DNA from: Rhea pennata
Lineage: Eukaryota; Chordata; Aves; Rheiformes; Rheidae
Direction of reading: 5' to 3'
Assembly: GCF_028389875.1 (NCBI RefSeq)
Contig: NC_084672.1
Coordinates: 62,001-126,000 of the forward strand
DNA: 64,000 bases
Shown: in pieces, positions 47,056 to 62,000 of the stretch
Layout of the letters: each line of letters opens with the position of its first letter
Position numbering within the stretch: the first letter of the stretch is position 1
Notes under the pieces: model-generated
What the model was told of the DNA's origin: nothing
Seen by the model: only the letters and a program-made list of their open reading frames with translations
Database searches by the model: none
Position numbers and translations under genes: made by a program

Positions 47056-50000
47056 AGTTGAGTGAGAAATTCAACATATAAAGAATTTGACATCCATTCC
47101 TCAAAGAAAAATTACCACATCCAAAGCACAAAAGTGTAATCGACTTCCTTTGCCTATTTACATGGCATTTTTAGCTCTGAACCTTTCCCTAGGTAACTAG
47201 TATTTGGTTGATAGCAGGGATGAATTGAAATATTTACTACAATACTTACATCTCTGGGACTCCTCTGTGTCCTTGTTAGCCCTATGAATCCCATCCTGAA
47301 TTTCATCTAGCCAAAGTACAGCTGTCTCATCCTGAGTGTCCTAAAGAGAATTATGAGGAAAAAAGCAGTCATCTTCACTGTATTTTTGTGAAGTGGAATA
47401 ATCTATACTCAGTAACAGACAATACATCAGTTTTCAGTATCAAAGGGAAAGAGAAGCATTTCAATATCTTTCTAATTGATTTCACCACAAAGACATCATG
47501 TGTTTTTGTGACCAGCAAAGACTACTACAGCATTACCAGACCCAATACCGCCTCTCAGACAAAAACCAGTCCTAAAGCCATATTTACTAATAAGATATGA
47601 CCTTTCAGGAAAATAAGTTAGCTCTTTTACCAGAACACAGATACAAAGAGTTCTTAGAACAAAAAGGTACCAATTTGTGCGCAGCAGCTGAAAGCTCTGG
47701 GTAACTAGTGACACATTAGACTGTTCTGGTCTCTATCCATAAAAATTCACATCATTGTACAAACTGGAGGACCAAAAAGCATTGTACATATTGTGGCTGG
47801 ATGTAAATATATAACACTAAAAGCTACGCTACAAGTCTGTTTTAACAGATTGCTCATTATGGAATAGTTATTACACAGTATCCTGTATTTTGTCAGAGTG
47901 TCGAAGAAACCCAATAAACTAAGCTTACATGCAGAAGTTTGAGAAAAAGAAAAGAGACAAAAGTTTGGCAAGTCCCAAAACATACAAAAAGAACAATGAT
48001 TCAGCAGTTGCCAAGCATAGCTTGTCTCCACCCATTGTTGCTTCCTGTAGGTAATTACTATAAGAAATCATAATAAGCAACTGCGACCCTCTCTAACAAC
48101 AGTTGTTGTACAAACAGAACACAGGAAACATTTGCTTCTGGTACGCAGTAATAACCACACAGCATGAAAAAACACTATTTGGAGTATTAAAGAGCTTTAG
48201 GGCCAGACTGAACATAAGCATTTCCTAAACACATTCTCTACATTTTTCCCATCATATCTGTGGGTTTGAAATTGATATCCTTAATGATCTTTCATTCAAG
48301 AGACGAATGTATCCGATACAGGAAGATTTCATACGAAAGCCCAGATAGTCCCAAGAGAGTATCAGGAAGACAAAATTCTGGGCTGAGGTGGGGTGGGGGG
48401 AATCATCAAAGAAACAGCTTTCTCTATTGTAGTCTCTACTCACAGAAGTCAACTCACAGACCATCAAAACCATCCTGTGCTTTTCCACTCTTTTTCTGCT
48501 GAAGGCTTTCAGGCAGGTGCACACAGCACATCATATCACAGGGTCTACCTTTTTTGTACTTAGCCCATGAAAAACATGTATCATACAACGCTCCACCGCT
48601 CACACAAGGAGCTGAGGAGTGCCTTCACTGCCAACTATAATCCTTCCCAGTCTTGAGGTTCAGAAATTACTAGTTGGTAAGTAACTTAAGATTGACTTAA
48701 GGTTGATTCAAGATTGTGACCATTTTCTCCAAAACATCTTTTGGTAAAATAATCTCAGAGTTTCTGAAACTACTGCAATGCTGCTGGGAGGAGCCCTGAA
48801 TTTAACATATGCCTAAATAAGGTAATTTCACACCAACTGACATTCCCAGCCCCCAGCAAAAACCTGAGTGCACACTTTAAAAAGTTCATTATTTCATTCT
48901 GACTCAGCAGGAAGAAATGCTTCAGCACAAAATGGGTTCCTGAGGAACATTAACCCTTTCAAGTCCCTTTTTAAGGAAGCTGCTCAGTGATCTTCATCAG
49001 TAATGTATTCAGTTTTCAGCTATTGCCATTATGTGAGTTTACATTTACTGAAAAAAAGAAAGATCAGCCCAAGATAGCTCTTAGTCTAAATGTAGAATTC
49101 TGTACAAGCTCAAAGCAGAAAAGGCTACCGAAAGCAGAAAAGTTGGCTACTTCTTTGGAATTAGATGAGTAAAATAAAAATTAGCCTTTCATCCACACTA
49201 CTCAAAAATTAGCAGTGCATATGTATGCGTGCACACACACACACGATCATCCTCCTTCCTAAATCCAGTAAGATGAGACATGCTCTTCTTTTCCCTATCT
49301 CCACCTTAATATTTAGCCAGTTACCCAATAGCAACTCTTTAGAAAAGGATAGCCACTCTCAGCTAACAATATAGACAACTACCACCAAAATTATCCTTAT
49401 CAAGAAAAGCCTCACCAGGTGAACAGTAAGGATTGGTATACTTTTGGCCAGTAGCACTATATCTGCCTCACTTCTTTCTCCAAACTCATCACTAAATAGA
49501 TTCTTCATTTTCAGAAACTTACCCCCCCCCCATAAAAGTGTATACAACAATTCCTCCAGACAACATCTTACATAAAGGACTCTCTAAAAAAACAAAACAA
49601 AATAAAAAAGTTTTAAGGTTGCAAGGGAGTTATTTTCAGAAGTTCAGATCTACTAGAATTAACATGATCTCCCTGTGAATATAGAAGAGGCAGTCATTAA
49701 TTACATATTATTTCTCTCCAAACAAGATCTTTCTCTCATTGGGATTGTAGCAAAATATTTCATGCAGTTAATATCCTTACAGTCATCTCCATAGTTCGTG
49801 AACATGCACAGAATCTGCCTGCAAATCTCTTTTTCTCTAGCATAGAAAGTTCTAGACTGACTGGGTGAGATCTGTTAAACACATGCAGAAGGCCCAGCTC
49901 TCCACTTCCAGTTTTGTTTCCTGGATTTCTGGACTCCTGCTGCGATAATCACACCACATAGATAGCAAGGCTTTTCATGAGATGCATTTAATTTCACTCA

Positions 50001-53000
50001 CCTGTGCTTTCTCTCTCTTGGCTCGAAGTAGTGTATCCTGATAGTGCTGTGCTACTTTTGGGGTTACACCCTCCAATTTTGCTGCAGGAATCTGTAAGGC
50101 TTGAATTGTCTTTTTGGTGTCTCCCTCATCTAGAGCTTCATTGATAAGTCCAATTGCCAAAATCCCTGGGGATGAAAGGGTGGGGGGAGAAGTATAAAGA
50201 TCCATTTCTAGTTAACAAAAAGAATCACAAGCAATGCTCCAAAAAGTGCAATTAAGTCTTTCAAAACCAAATATCAGCCAAGAACTATAACATTGTTAAT
50301 AGAAAACAATTTTTACTAGTTAAGAAAGCAAGACTATTTTTTCACTTTAAAGTGGCCATTAAATGTATGGGCACTGTAATAAAAACCTAATCACTCAGGG
50401 AGACCATATGAAGGGTCATAACAGAGTCCTCAGGCATTCAGCTCAGAATTGTGAGAAGAGACAACTATCAAACCCCCAAATGGCTAAAGTTCACAGGTTA
50501 CAGGTTTCCAAGATACTGGCTTCTCTGAAGAGAAATCTACACAGCTGAAGACTTGCATGAAATACAATTTAAAAATACAGTAACTTCACATTTTAGAAAT
50601 CTACTTTACTGACTATATATAGCGTTAATTATGTTACTAGAGATGCAGATACTATTCAAGTACAGTTCCATTCAGCTAAATAAATAGCTTATGGTTAGTT
50701 ACATGGGAACAGAGTCTACATCATCCATGCCCTATTAACAGCAACTGACAGTAATTTAGGTTGGAACAGACCACTGGAGGTCATCTAGTTCAATTCCCTG
50801 CTCACACCAAATCATGGTTTGATCACTGCGAAACAAAGAGGTCTTTAACAGAAAAGAAAGTAAGGAACTCAGCGTGGTGTTTTTCAACTTTCGTCAATTC
50901 GTCCAAGGACCATGACTTTGTTCTACACATGGAGAGAGAATCACAGAACTAGCACTTACATGAAAAACAGAACATTTTAGCATAGAATGGCTATTTGGAT
51001 GGAGATGAGATTAAGAAAAACAATAAATTGAGAACACTACAAGAACCAGGAGTACTAATACACTGGCATGGTTGCCTGTCAAACAGCATCATTTAAACAT
51101 TTAATCTCCTTCAGATCCCAGGGAAGTGCTTCATGAAAACAAAATTAATTTGAAAGGAATAACAGGAAGACACATAGCCCAGAACTTCACCAACTGTGAT
51201 ATTTTTCATCAGTTCTCACCAAATTTCAGGTAACTTTTTAACTGGATATGACATGCAGCTCATTTGACCACAGACACAAGACGAGATAAATAGAACAGAC
51301 ACAAGATGAGATAAACAGATGTAGGGGGATAAACATTATTGGAGATCCACTGAAACCTTCAGTGCAAGAGTCTAGTCTGACCACTCACACAGCGCAAGTC
51401 ACGGGTTCTCAGATCTGTCCCCTATCTGGGTATGCTTCTAAGAACTAATCTGAGTGCACTCTTCAGTAAAATTCTGTATGACAGAACTCACTACAGTTCC
51501 CAATCAGCTGTCTCAAGTGGTTAACTAACTTCAAAACAAAAAATTCCATCAAGCTTTTTTCTCACTTTAATTTCTCTAGTTTCAGTTTCCAGACTGGTAC
51601 AAATTTACTTGTGGGAAGACCTCTTTTAGAGAACTGGGACACAAACTTCTAGCACTTACTGCTTCCAAAATGCCTAGCTTTTATGCTAAAACGAGAGCAC
51701 ACTTTGTCATCATCACAATGTGACTATCACCCACTTTTCTCCGATCAGAATTACTTAGAGATGTCAATAATACAGAAAAAGAAGAAATGTTAACTACCTG
51801 GTAGCAAACAGAGGCTACCAGTAGAATTCTTTTGCTATTAATTTACTTCATCCCCTTCCAATTACCCTCCACTTCCTTCTTTTGCATACTCTTTTTTAAT
51901 ACACTCTTTTACTTTTCCTGTGAGGCTGGGTTGCTAGTGAAATATTTTTATTTCATTCTCAATTACCCTTATTCTTCTAATTCATTTTGTTCTTTCATGT
52001 AAATTATTTGTTTTGTAAAACTCAGCCCTGTAAAAACCCCACATATCCATGCTACCATACTACAGCTAATTCTGTGCTCACAGACATGTTAGTGAACCAT
52101 AATCATCTGCAAAGACTTCCATGATAAGCTTCTTATTGATCAAGATGAGAAAGATTGCAGACAGAAATCTTTGGTTTTGTTATAGAAAACCATAGGATAG
52201 GACTGGATGGAGCATCTACGTATCCTCTGATTTATTCGCTGCTCCACTGTTTTTGGCAGCAAAGTAAGTTAAAAATTCCAAGGACGTCTGAGTAGAGAAT
52301 AGTACCACAGAGGCCACTTAAAGTGACATCCCTTTCTTCCTCCTCCTCAATTCTATAGTGGATTTCTTCCGTAATTTCTCTACTGTTCTTTATTATGATT
52401 TGACTGCCTATCACATATATAAACAAATACCTGATTGTATGCTTTCTCTTGGAGCATCAAATAATATCTATTATTTGCTCTCAAAATTGCTAATAACTCA
52501 GATCTTCCAATTACATTTCCATATTACTAACTAGATAAAATTTGTCCAATCTGACCTGTTAACCAGTTTCTCGGAACTGATGCATAGGCCATAACAGAAT
52601 TTCTTTTCTCTGCATCTCTTGGATATAGCCTCTTCTTTATTCCTCTCTATATTATCTTAGATTTTAAAATGTTTTCATTTTGCTTTCTTTGTTCTTAATT
52701 TGACAGCCTTCCAGGTCACGTAGGCAGACAATGGTACAGACTGCTTGCTCCCTCTCACAGCTTGCATACATTCATCTTAAAACATACTCTTCTCCCTAGA
52801 AACCCCCAGAAAACCTGGGATTACTTGCTCTGAGGAAGACTAAGGAAGAGCAGATATCATATCTGTTCAACCTAGGAAAGGGAACAGAAGATAAACAGGA
52901 ATTTTATTTGATTTGTTTGCTAATGTGGGCAAGAGAAGACTACTCCATGATACAGTAATATGTTAGAGCTCCTCACTAGAAAGTAACTACTGAATTTGAA

Positions 53001-56000
53001 ATCATTTACCAGGATAATGGAAGGGGAAAAACATATGCTTGTATGGTTTCAGAACTTTCTCAAATTTATGCATAGACAGGAGATAAAAGTGTCCTTGCAT
53101 GAGGGTATATACCAAGCACCAAAAGATGAAAGAATTAAGACATTTCCCATGAGAATAGCTTTTGTCATTACAGGACTTCCTGTAACTTTCATTAAAGAAT
53201 ATGGAGTGCTATAAGAAGCAGGATATTGGACTACATGAACTTTTATGCTTCTGCAGTGATCTCTTATATGCACAAAATACTGTAGAGCTACTGTCTTGGT
53301 GCGTGCATATGCCTATCTCAGTCTACGTGCATGTGTGGTTTCAACATATCTGCTCACATGACCCAAACAGGAAACCCAGAGCCTATTGGAGATCCAGGAA
53401 GCAAGCTAATCAAGACAGCAAGTTCTTAAATTAAAATCTAATTCTCTCTAGATTATAAGAAGTCTTTTCAAAGTGAAACAAAGCTCAGCAACTATGCAAC
53501 GAGCAATATCAGAAGATACTCGCTTGTCTCAGCATCCACTGATGAGCTTAATCTTCATCTCCACATTCGCGACAAACCTTTTCCCTCCTATCACATAAGG
53601 CATTGAGTTAAATATTAAGAAGACAGCTTGAATGTCTAGATTATACTACTTGCATATACAGGATGTTTTCAGGACTAGTTATAATCGAAAATTACAGTTC
53701 CTTTATGGAACTCAACAAAAATTAATAGAAAATGACACTAGGTAGTACAGAACCTCACAAGGAGCTACCTGAGAATAGCTTACTTAATTGTGCTAGGACT
53801 CCTCTATTTCCATTCTGGATTTCAGTCAACTAAAACTGTCTTGGAGAACAGAAAGTTTACCCCATTTTCTGTTTTGCTGGTATTTTCACCATTATGCCCA
53901 ATGTCAGTCTTTCATCACTGCTAAAAAGAGAGACACTTAATAGCGTAAGCAGTACCTTAAGTACTTAAACTGAAATTTAAAAAATGTAGAAATAGAAGTA
54001 GAAATTAGGTAAACACCAACTCACATTTCTCAGTTTGCAGCAGGAATTCCCTTCTTGATTATTTTAGTTAAGAAATCTAATACTGGCACTTGCTGGTGTG
54101 TTTAAAATTGTTATAAAGGTTTTGTTTATACATGCTCTTTCTCTACTCATCAACAGGTCAGTTACCAGGCAATTCAGCTTTTGTAGACCCTAGTTCTAAC
54201 AACTAGCAGTCATACACAGCTTTAAAACAGAAAATAAAGGCTTCTAAATTTCTTTACAGAACTAGTTGCAAACAAACAACTTTTGAAATGAGCAAAACTT
54301 TCCATTTCAATTCTGACTTGAGATTTGAATCCCAACACCTGGAACATAAACTTTTTAGTAAGGACAAAGATTTGAATACATAAGTGAAAAATCAACATTT
54401 TAAACCCAACTTTTTTGGTTATTGCTGTTTGAGTTATGACTTAACTAATATGAAAAAACATATTTCTTTGATGCTGTTTTTGCCTCACTGATCTTCAAAG
54501 AAGCTGTAGCTTGGAAGCAGTGTTAATACAGCCAGGAGTTAAAGGACTGCAAATAAAACCTGGAAGTGTATTCATTTCTCTGTTGTTTATTCAAGCTCCT
54601 TATCCACCATACAAATGCATCTGAAAGACCATTAGATCTAAGAGTCATTGACACAGAGATGACTTGCAGATAGAGTAGGGAAAGAGGAGAGGGGGATCCT
54701 GGACTGAGTTTGTGGAACTTTTACTAAATACTGGAGAGGGAAAAAAGGCCCATTCAAAAGAGGGATCAGAAGAGAGAAGAAAACCTGTACAGGGCAGAAA
54801 TTATAGCCAAAGAGTACAAGATTGCAAGAAAAATAACTTCTACTGAAGGCAGCATATAAAGGCGAAGGAACATGGAGTACTTCAAGATTTGGCTACAATG
54901 AACTCATTAGAGATTTTGGCAATACTAGTTTTAATTAAGTTTGAGGGATAGAGGCCAAATTTAAAAATATTTGAGACTAATGCTAGACACTGATGGCAGA
55001 CAGCAGATGTCTATAGAAAGGATAGCAAAATGCATTGGAGCAATTCATAGGATCAGTACGGTTGGAAGGGACCTCTGGAGATCATCTAGCCCAACCTCCC
55101 CGCTCAGCAGAGTCACCTAGAGCATGTTAGACAGGGTCGCGTCCAGGCAGGCCTTGAAGATCTCCAGAGAAGGAGACTCCACATCCTCTCTGGGCAACCT
55201 GTGCCAGTGCTCCGTCACTCTCACAGTGAAGAAATTCCCCCTCGCATTCAGGCAGAACTTCCTGTGCTTCAATTTCTGCCCATTGCCTCCTGTCCTGTCA
55301 CATGGGGCAACTGAAAGGAGTTTGTCCCCATCCTCTTGACACCCTCCCTTCAGGTACTTAGACACATTGATAAGATCCCCCCTCAGTCTTCTCCTCCCCA
55401 GGCTGAAGAGGCCCAGCTCTCGCAGCCTTTCCTCGTAGGGCAGGTGCTCCAGCCCTCTGATCATCTTTGTAGCCCTCCGCTAGACTCTCTCCAGTAGATC
55501 CAGGTCTCTCTTGTAGTGGGGAGCCCAGAACTGGAGGCAGTACTCGAGATGAGGCCTCAGCAGGGCTGAGTAGAAGGGCAGGATCACCTCCCTCAACCTG
55601 CTGGCAACACTCTTCCTAGTGCACCCCAGGATACCGTTGGCCGCCTTGGCCACAAGGGCCCATTGCAGGCTCATGGTCAGCTTGTCCAACAGCACTCCCA
55701 GGTCTTTCTCCGCAGAGCTGCTCTCCAGAAGGTCAGCCCCCAGCTTGTACTGGTGCCTAGGGTTATGTTTCCCTAGGTGCAGGACTCTGCACTTGCCCTT
55801 GTTGAACCTCGTGAGGTTCGTCTCCGCCCAGCTCTCCAGCCTGTCCAGGTCTCTCTGAAGGGCAGCACAGCCTTCAGGTCTATCAGCCACTCCTTCCAGC
55901 TTGGTATCATCAGCAAACTTGCTGAGGAGGCACTCCATCCCCTCATCCAGGTCACTGATGAAAAAGTTGAACAGGATGGGACCCAGCACCGAGCCCTGGG

Positions 56001-59000
56001 GGATGCCACTAGCCACAGGCCTCCAACTAGACTGCACGCCACTGATGACGACCCTCTGAGCTCCGCCTTTCAGCCAGTTCTCAATCCACCTCACTGGCCA
56101 CTCGTCTAACCCACACTTCCTGAGCTTACGTAAGAGGATGTTATGGGAGACAGTGTCTAAAGCCTTGCTGAAGTCAAGGTACACAACGTTCACTGCTCTC
56201 CCCTCATCTACCCAGCCAGTCATTCCATCATAGAAGGCTATCAGATTGGTTAAGCAGGATTTCCCCTTGGTGAATTCATGTTGGCTACTCCTGATCACCT
56301 TCTTTTCCTCCATATGTCTGGAGATGACGTCCAGAATGAGCTGTTCCATCACCTTTCCAGGGATGGAGGTGAGGCTGACCGGCCTGTAGTTGCCTGGGTC
56401 TTCCTTCTTGAAGACTGGAGTGACACTGGCTTTCCTCCAGTCCTCAGGCACCTCTGCAGTTCTCCACGACCTTTCAAAGATGATGGAGAGCGGCTTGGCA
56501 ACAACACCCGCCAGCTCCCTCAGTACCCGTGGGTGCATCCCATCCGGGCCCACGAATTTGTGGATTTCTAGCCTGCCCAGAAGGTCTCTAATCATATCCT
56601 CCTCAACCAAAGGAAAGTCTTCCCTTCTCTCGACTTTCTCCCTCACATCCAGGCTGCAGGATTCATGAGGGCTGCCCTTAGCAGTGAAGACTGAAGCAAA
56701 GAAGGCATGCAGTAATTCTGCCTTCTCTGCATCCCTTGTCACCAGGGGCCCTGCCCCATTCAGTAGCGGGCCCACATTTTCCCCAGTCCTCCTCTTGCTG
56801 CTGATGTATTTGAAGAAGCCCTTCCTATTGTCCTTGACATCCCTTGCCAGATTTAATTCCAACTGGGCCTTAGCCTTCCTCGCAGCAGCTCTACATACTG
56901 ACGAACATGCTGTTTTAAGATACAGATGGCAACACTAAAAATACTCCTGAATGCTTTATCTATCAACAGTTCTGCTACAGGACTCCGTTAACAACAGACC
57001 ATCAAATCTTTCTCATACTAGGTTCTTCCCAGATATACAGTGTATGATACAACTGCGAGTCCATCATCAACAACTTTTGGTATTGATGCACCTAGGTTTA
57101 ACGCTCTTTAAAATCTCAAGTCAATCTAGCATGAATTAAGCAGAACAACTTACTTTCATGTTCTTCGTGCACTACTATGTTCACACGATCAACACATGAC
57201 TGGATATCATTCCATGTGATAAATTCGTTTCCTTCTATACGTGTCTGAGCTTTTAGCTTCATCAAATCATCAATGTATCTGTCAAAGAAAAAACAAAAAC
57301 AGCAACAAACATCACACCCGAGCAAGCCGGACAGGGACCACACAATACAGTGTGAAGACCATACACAAAATGGAAGAGGTAACATAAGGGTTGAAATGAA
57401 GCAAATGCAAAAAGAGGGAAGAAAACAAAGATGAAAGGCTGTATACAGGATAGGACAGCCCAAACAAATGCAAGAAGAGTGAAATAAGCGACAAAAGCAC
57501 TAAAACACCAAATGAGGGATCAGGGTAAAGGATTCTGTGGGTTGAACTGGGTGAGTACCAGTGACAACCAAAAAGTATTTGAACACAACTTTAGTGTGAA
57601 ATCTGAGAGGAGGCTTCACGAGAGAGCAGAGAAATCAGACCAATATGAAGTGATAACAGCAAAAACAAGACAAAAGGACTAAAAAAGATGAAATCAAAGC
57701 TGTGACAAATAATGTATAAAGAACCTAAAGGGTAAGAAAAAAAATCAAAAAGTCAGATATTAAAATATTAAAGGCAGATATGACTCTTGGAAATACCCAC
57801 CTCTGGGAGTTTTCATCCTCAATGTTAGTGAGTCCTGTGACTGGACTGCTCAGCTGTTTCCAGGCTGTATTCACATCCCCTGAATCCAAAGCCCTATTAA
57901 TGAGGGCCACAGAAGACAGCATCTCTACAGCAACAGATAGTTCTGGATGGGTGAGGTTACCCTGCATACAAAGAGGACAACAAATTCATTATACTCACCT
58001 GTCACAAACTACTGCTGTATGTAAAACACAAGAGAGTAGTTGTCAGAATAGGGATGTAAGAGACAAAACAGAAGGACAACCAGTATGATGCTGAAGTGGA
58101 AAAGTGAGTATCATGAACAAAACCAGAATGCCAAGCAAGAGAGTAAAACAGAATCTTACAGTGCTGAATAGCTCAAGACATATGGATTAAACACCACATC
58201 GAAAAAGACTGAACATCAGTGCAGCTCTATGAATCCTCAAAATGGGTTTGTTCCAGAGAACGTTTAACAAGCCAGACAAGGTGGCCCCTATGATCCACAT
58301 CTATTTCTAGAAATAAGTGAGAATGTGGTACTTACTTCAGGGCTCTGTTGCTGCAAGGTGGCCAGCTCCTTTTGGTAAAGGTCTGCAGCAAATGGATAAA
58401 CCTCTGGTAGCTGGGCCTCTGGATTCATTAACTCTGCCACAGTCTTCTCAGCATCACCCGTTCGAATTGCAGAATTAATTCTGGCCACTGCTGCCAGCCC
58501 TAGAAGTTCAAAGAAGAGGCAGCACAAAGAATCAGGAAAGCGAATTCCCTAATAATGAGAGTACTTTTACTCCACTTAGTAGTCAGATACCTGATAACAA
58601 TAATAAAATCCCTTAGCTATAGGAAATGACTGACATTCTTTGATCTGTGCTTCCCAAGTTAGCCTTCCATTGCTGCAGACAAATAGACCACATAATCCTT
58701 TCTTTAAATGATTATTTTTTAAAACCTGTTCACCTTTTTGCTTGGCTAATCTATCAGAGGATTGTTTTTCTATTTCAGTCTTCTGATAGTCAGAAGCCTC
58801 TGAATTGCCAATATTTTCCATGGACAGTTAATAACAACTTTTCTCTCTCTGTCTTGTGTCTATACTCATCAAAGCTATAAGGGGTACTTTGTAGCATATA
58901 CACTTTGGCTACCATTAAACTAGCTGAGGTAGGTAAACAAATGCTGAGCAAGTGAGGTATTTCAAAGATAGTTTCCAGTTATTAAACATCCACTATTTTC

Positions 59001-62000
59001 CTTGTGTAATCTAAACACTGTATCCCTGGATCTCTAATAGCCTTATTTCTACCTATTGCAAATTGAACCAATCACTCTTGGGCAGCCAGAACTGAGATAA
59101 CTCAACAATTTAGCATACAGAAACAGCTAAAAGTTCTGTAGATCAACCCAAATAATAGCTGGAGAAAAAACACTAAAATAATCATGGAAACTATATCTAT
59201 TTAATGTTCTTAGTAGCCAAGATACTTGAAGAACATTCATAATGGTCTGAGACCTGATATATCCCCACACAGACACAAATTGTTGTGCTGTCTCATCTTT
59301 CTGATCATATCCCATAATTACTTTGCTGCAGCAATTTCTGCTGATGCTTACTTTGCTGATACTGTTGTGCTGCACTGTTAGCAGCATCCACTCCCAACTG
59401 CAACTCTTCCTTCTGCAGAGGACCTGTAAGGCCAGCCTGGGAAAAAACAAACCACAGACCAGGGAAGGGAAATGTCAGCTCATTCACACAGGTCAGAGAA
59501 AAAGAGAGGGGGGGAAAAAAAGCAGCTTTTCCTTAGAGTACTTTAGTGTCACAGCCTCTGCACAGAATGCCACACATATGCTGGAGACAGAAATTCCACA
59601 CTAGATACTCTATATAGATACTATAGTGAAAGACCATGTGGCTACAACCTAATGCCATTTAGAGTATTAGAAGTACAGTCCCACAAACACACCAATTGTT
59701 AAATGAAAGACCTGACTTCCAAAATTATGGAACATTTAATACAAAGGGGACAACTATGTGAGAAAAGGCTCACTGAAATGAGGTGTGTGCTGGAGAAAAG
59801 TTAGCACTTACATAGTTTTGCCATGAATCCAAACATCAGTTAGTGTTCTGTTTTTTCTCTGAGCAAAAGAAGCTATTGTAACATCAAAAACTGACATTGT
59901 GTAGTTTTGGCTTTATATATATATATGTATATATGTATGTGTATATATACACACACACACATATACATACATATATACACACACATATATGTGTATGTAT
60001 ATACACAAACACACACACACCCCTTCTTGGACTGTATAGTACCACATGAACACAAACAGAAAACGAGATTGAACAATATAAGAGCAGGAGGACTTTCAGA
60101 ACCTAAGTACTAGCTGTACAGGCAACAACCTTTTGTAACATAGAGTAAAGATGATTATTCTCCAGAAACAGCAAGAGACCAGATTTATATTTTGAGATAT
60201 TTCAACTGTTTTTTGAAGAATTTGCAATCTGGCTTTGCAGTTTAGAAAACAGCTGCCTAAACTAAAATGTTTGGTAAAAACATTCACAGTCTTATTTCAT
60301 GACTAGAGGCATCTTTGAACAACTAGAGAGTGCTTCCTATGTCAAAGCTTGACAGTACATTTAAAAAAGCCCACATTTGTCCTATCTTGTCTGAACTGTA
60401 GGTCTCAAGGAACATCACTTTTTAAGACCTTCCTTCAGAGATAAGTGACAAATCTTCTGACTAGCAGGAGCTGCTGAGCTATGTCCATGCTGTACAAAAG
60501 GCCGTCACTTAATTGCATTACAGCAACAAACACATCATTCAGCTTCTTCATTAATGTAAAGTCCCAAGTAAGGGACAACCACAAAGCATGGCAGTGGATT
60601 CTGGCTGATGAAATCATCATTCCAAAACAACATTATTTTAACAAATTATATTTGAGGAAAATTATTCAGCTATCAATCAACTGAATCTAACATCATTTAA
60701 AAAAAAAAAAAAAAAACCCACTCTACACACACACACACAAAAGCATGGTTCTGACTTTGTTTCAGATTCGAGGAGCCTGCTGAACACAAAAGTCAATCTG
60801 CACTCTAGTGGAAAAAGCTGTAACATTCTGGGGAAGAAGTGTATCAGACATGCAATAGATTGATCGACTTAAGCAGACACAGATTTTGGGGGGGGGGGGG
60901 GGCAAGGAGGAGAACATGTTAAGTTAATTGGGCTGTTCATCTCAATGAGCCCAGTGCAGACCTTCTCCAAAGTCAGTATATGTCAGATCACATGAGGCAG
61001 GTACAGTCACACAGCTGTGTAGGTCTCATACCCCTCCTCATCGCAACTGTATCTAGTCCTGTGCTGAAACAAATTCAGAAATTGTATGACAGGAGCTGAA
61101 TCGACTGAACTGCACCTAAGTTTTCCAACAAAAAGATAGGGACTCTGTCTGAAGGCTGTTGCCTAGGTAAGTATTGCAATCAAGTCCCAGAAACATTAAG
61201 GTGGAAAGTTTCTTCCCTTCCCAGGAAAGCTTAAGTTTTAAACAACACTGCCTAAAATCACAGAAAAATTGAGGTTGGAAGGGATCTCTGGAGATCACCT
61301 AGTCCAAACCCCCTGCTCAAAGCAGGATCAAGTAGAACATGTCACCCAGGACAATGTCCAGTTGAGTTTTGAATATCTCCAAGGACAGAGACTCTGCAAC
61401 CTCTCTGGGCAACTTGTTCCAGTGTTTGACTACCCCCACGGTAAAACAAAGTTTCTTCTTATGTTTAAATGGAATTTCCTGAATTTCAGTCTGTGCCAAT
61501 ACTTCCTGTCCTCTCACTGGGCACCACTGACAAGCTGTCTGGTTCCATCTTCTTTATTCCCTTCCATCAGATATTTATACACATCGATAAGATCCCTCCA
61601 ATGCCCCTCTCCCCAAGCCAGCTCTTCTCAAGGCTGAACACTCCCAGCTTTTTCAGCTTGCCCTTGTGTGTCAGACACTGCAGTCCCTTAATCAGTTTCT
61701 CAGCCCTTCAGTAGACTTGCTTCAATATGCCCATGTCTCTCTTGTACTAGGCAGCTCAGCACTGGTCACAGTACTCCAGATGTGGTCTCACTAGTGCCTT
61801 GACCTGCTGGCAACATTACCCCTAGTGCAGCCAAGATGCTTTTGGCCTTCTTTGCCACAATGTCACTTTGTTGGCTCACAGTCAACTTGTCCACCAAGTG
61901 CCACCAAGTCCTTCTCTGCAAAGTTATTTTCCAGAGGATCAGTCCTCAGTTTGTACTTGTACATATGCATAAGCACTGTATTTGCATTTCATATGCAGAG

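Larger units (their letters stand above)
50166..57153 (-). other. IQGAP1: IQGAP1 intron between e7 and e8 (about 7 kb)
   Basis: The longest intron seen. It contains a CR1 remnant near 50.75 kb and the long CR1 copy at 55.04-56.91 kb. The remaining AT-rich sequence (50.9-55.0 kb) shows no exon-like segment with IQGAP1 similarity and no recognisable gene, only short chance reading frames. Confidence 0.8.

Noticed and set aside
52190-52225. Possible CR1 remnant (CCATAGGATAGGACTGGATG)
   Set aside because: Similarity to the CR1 tail is too short and diverged to separate from chance.
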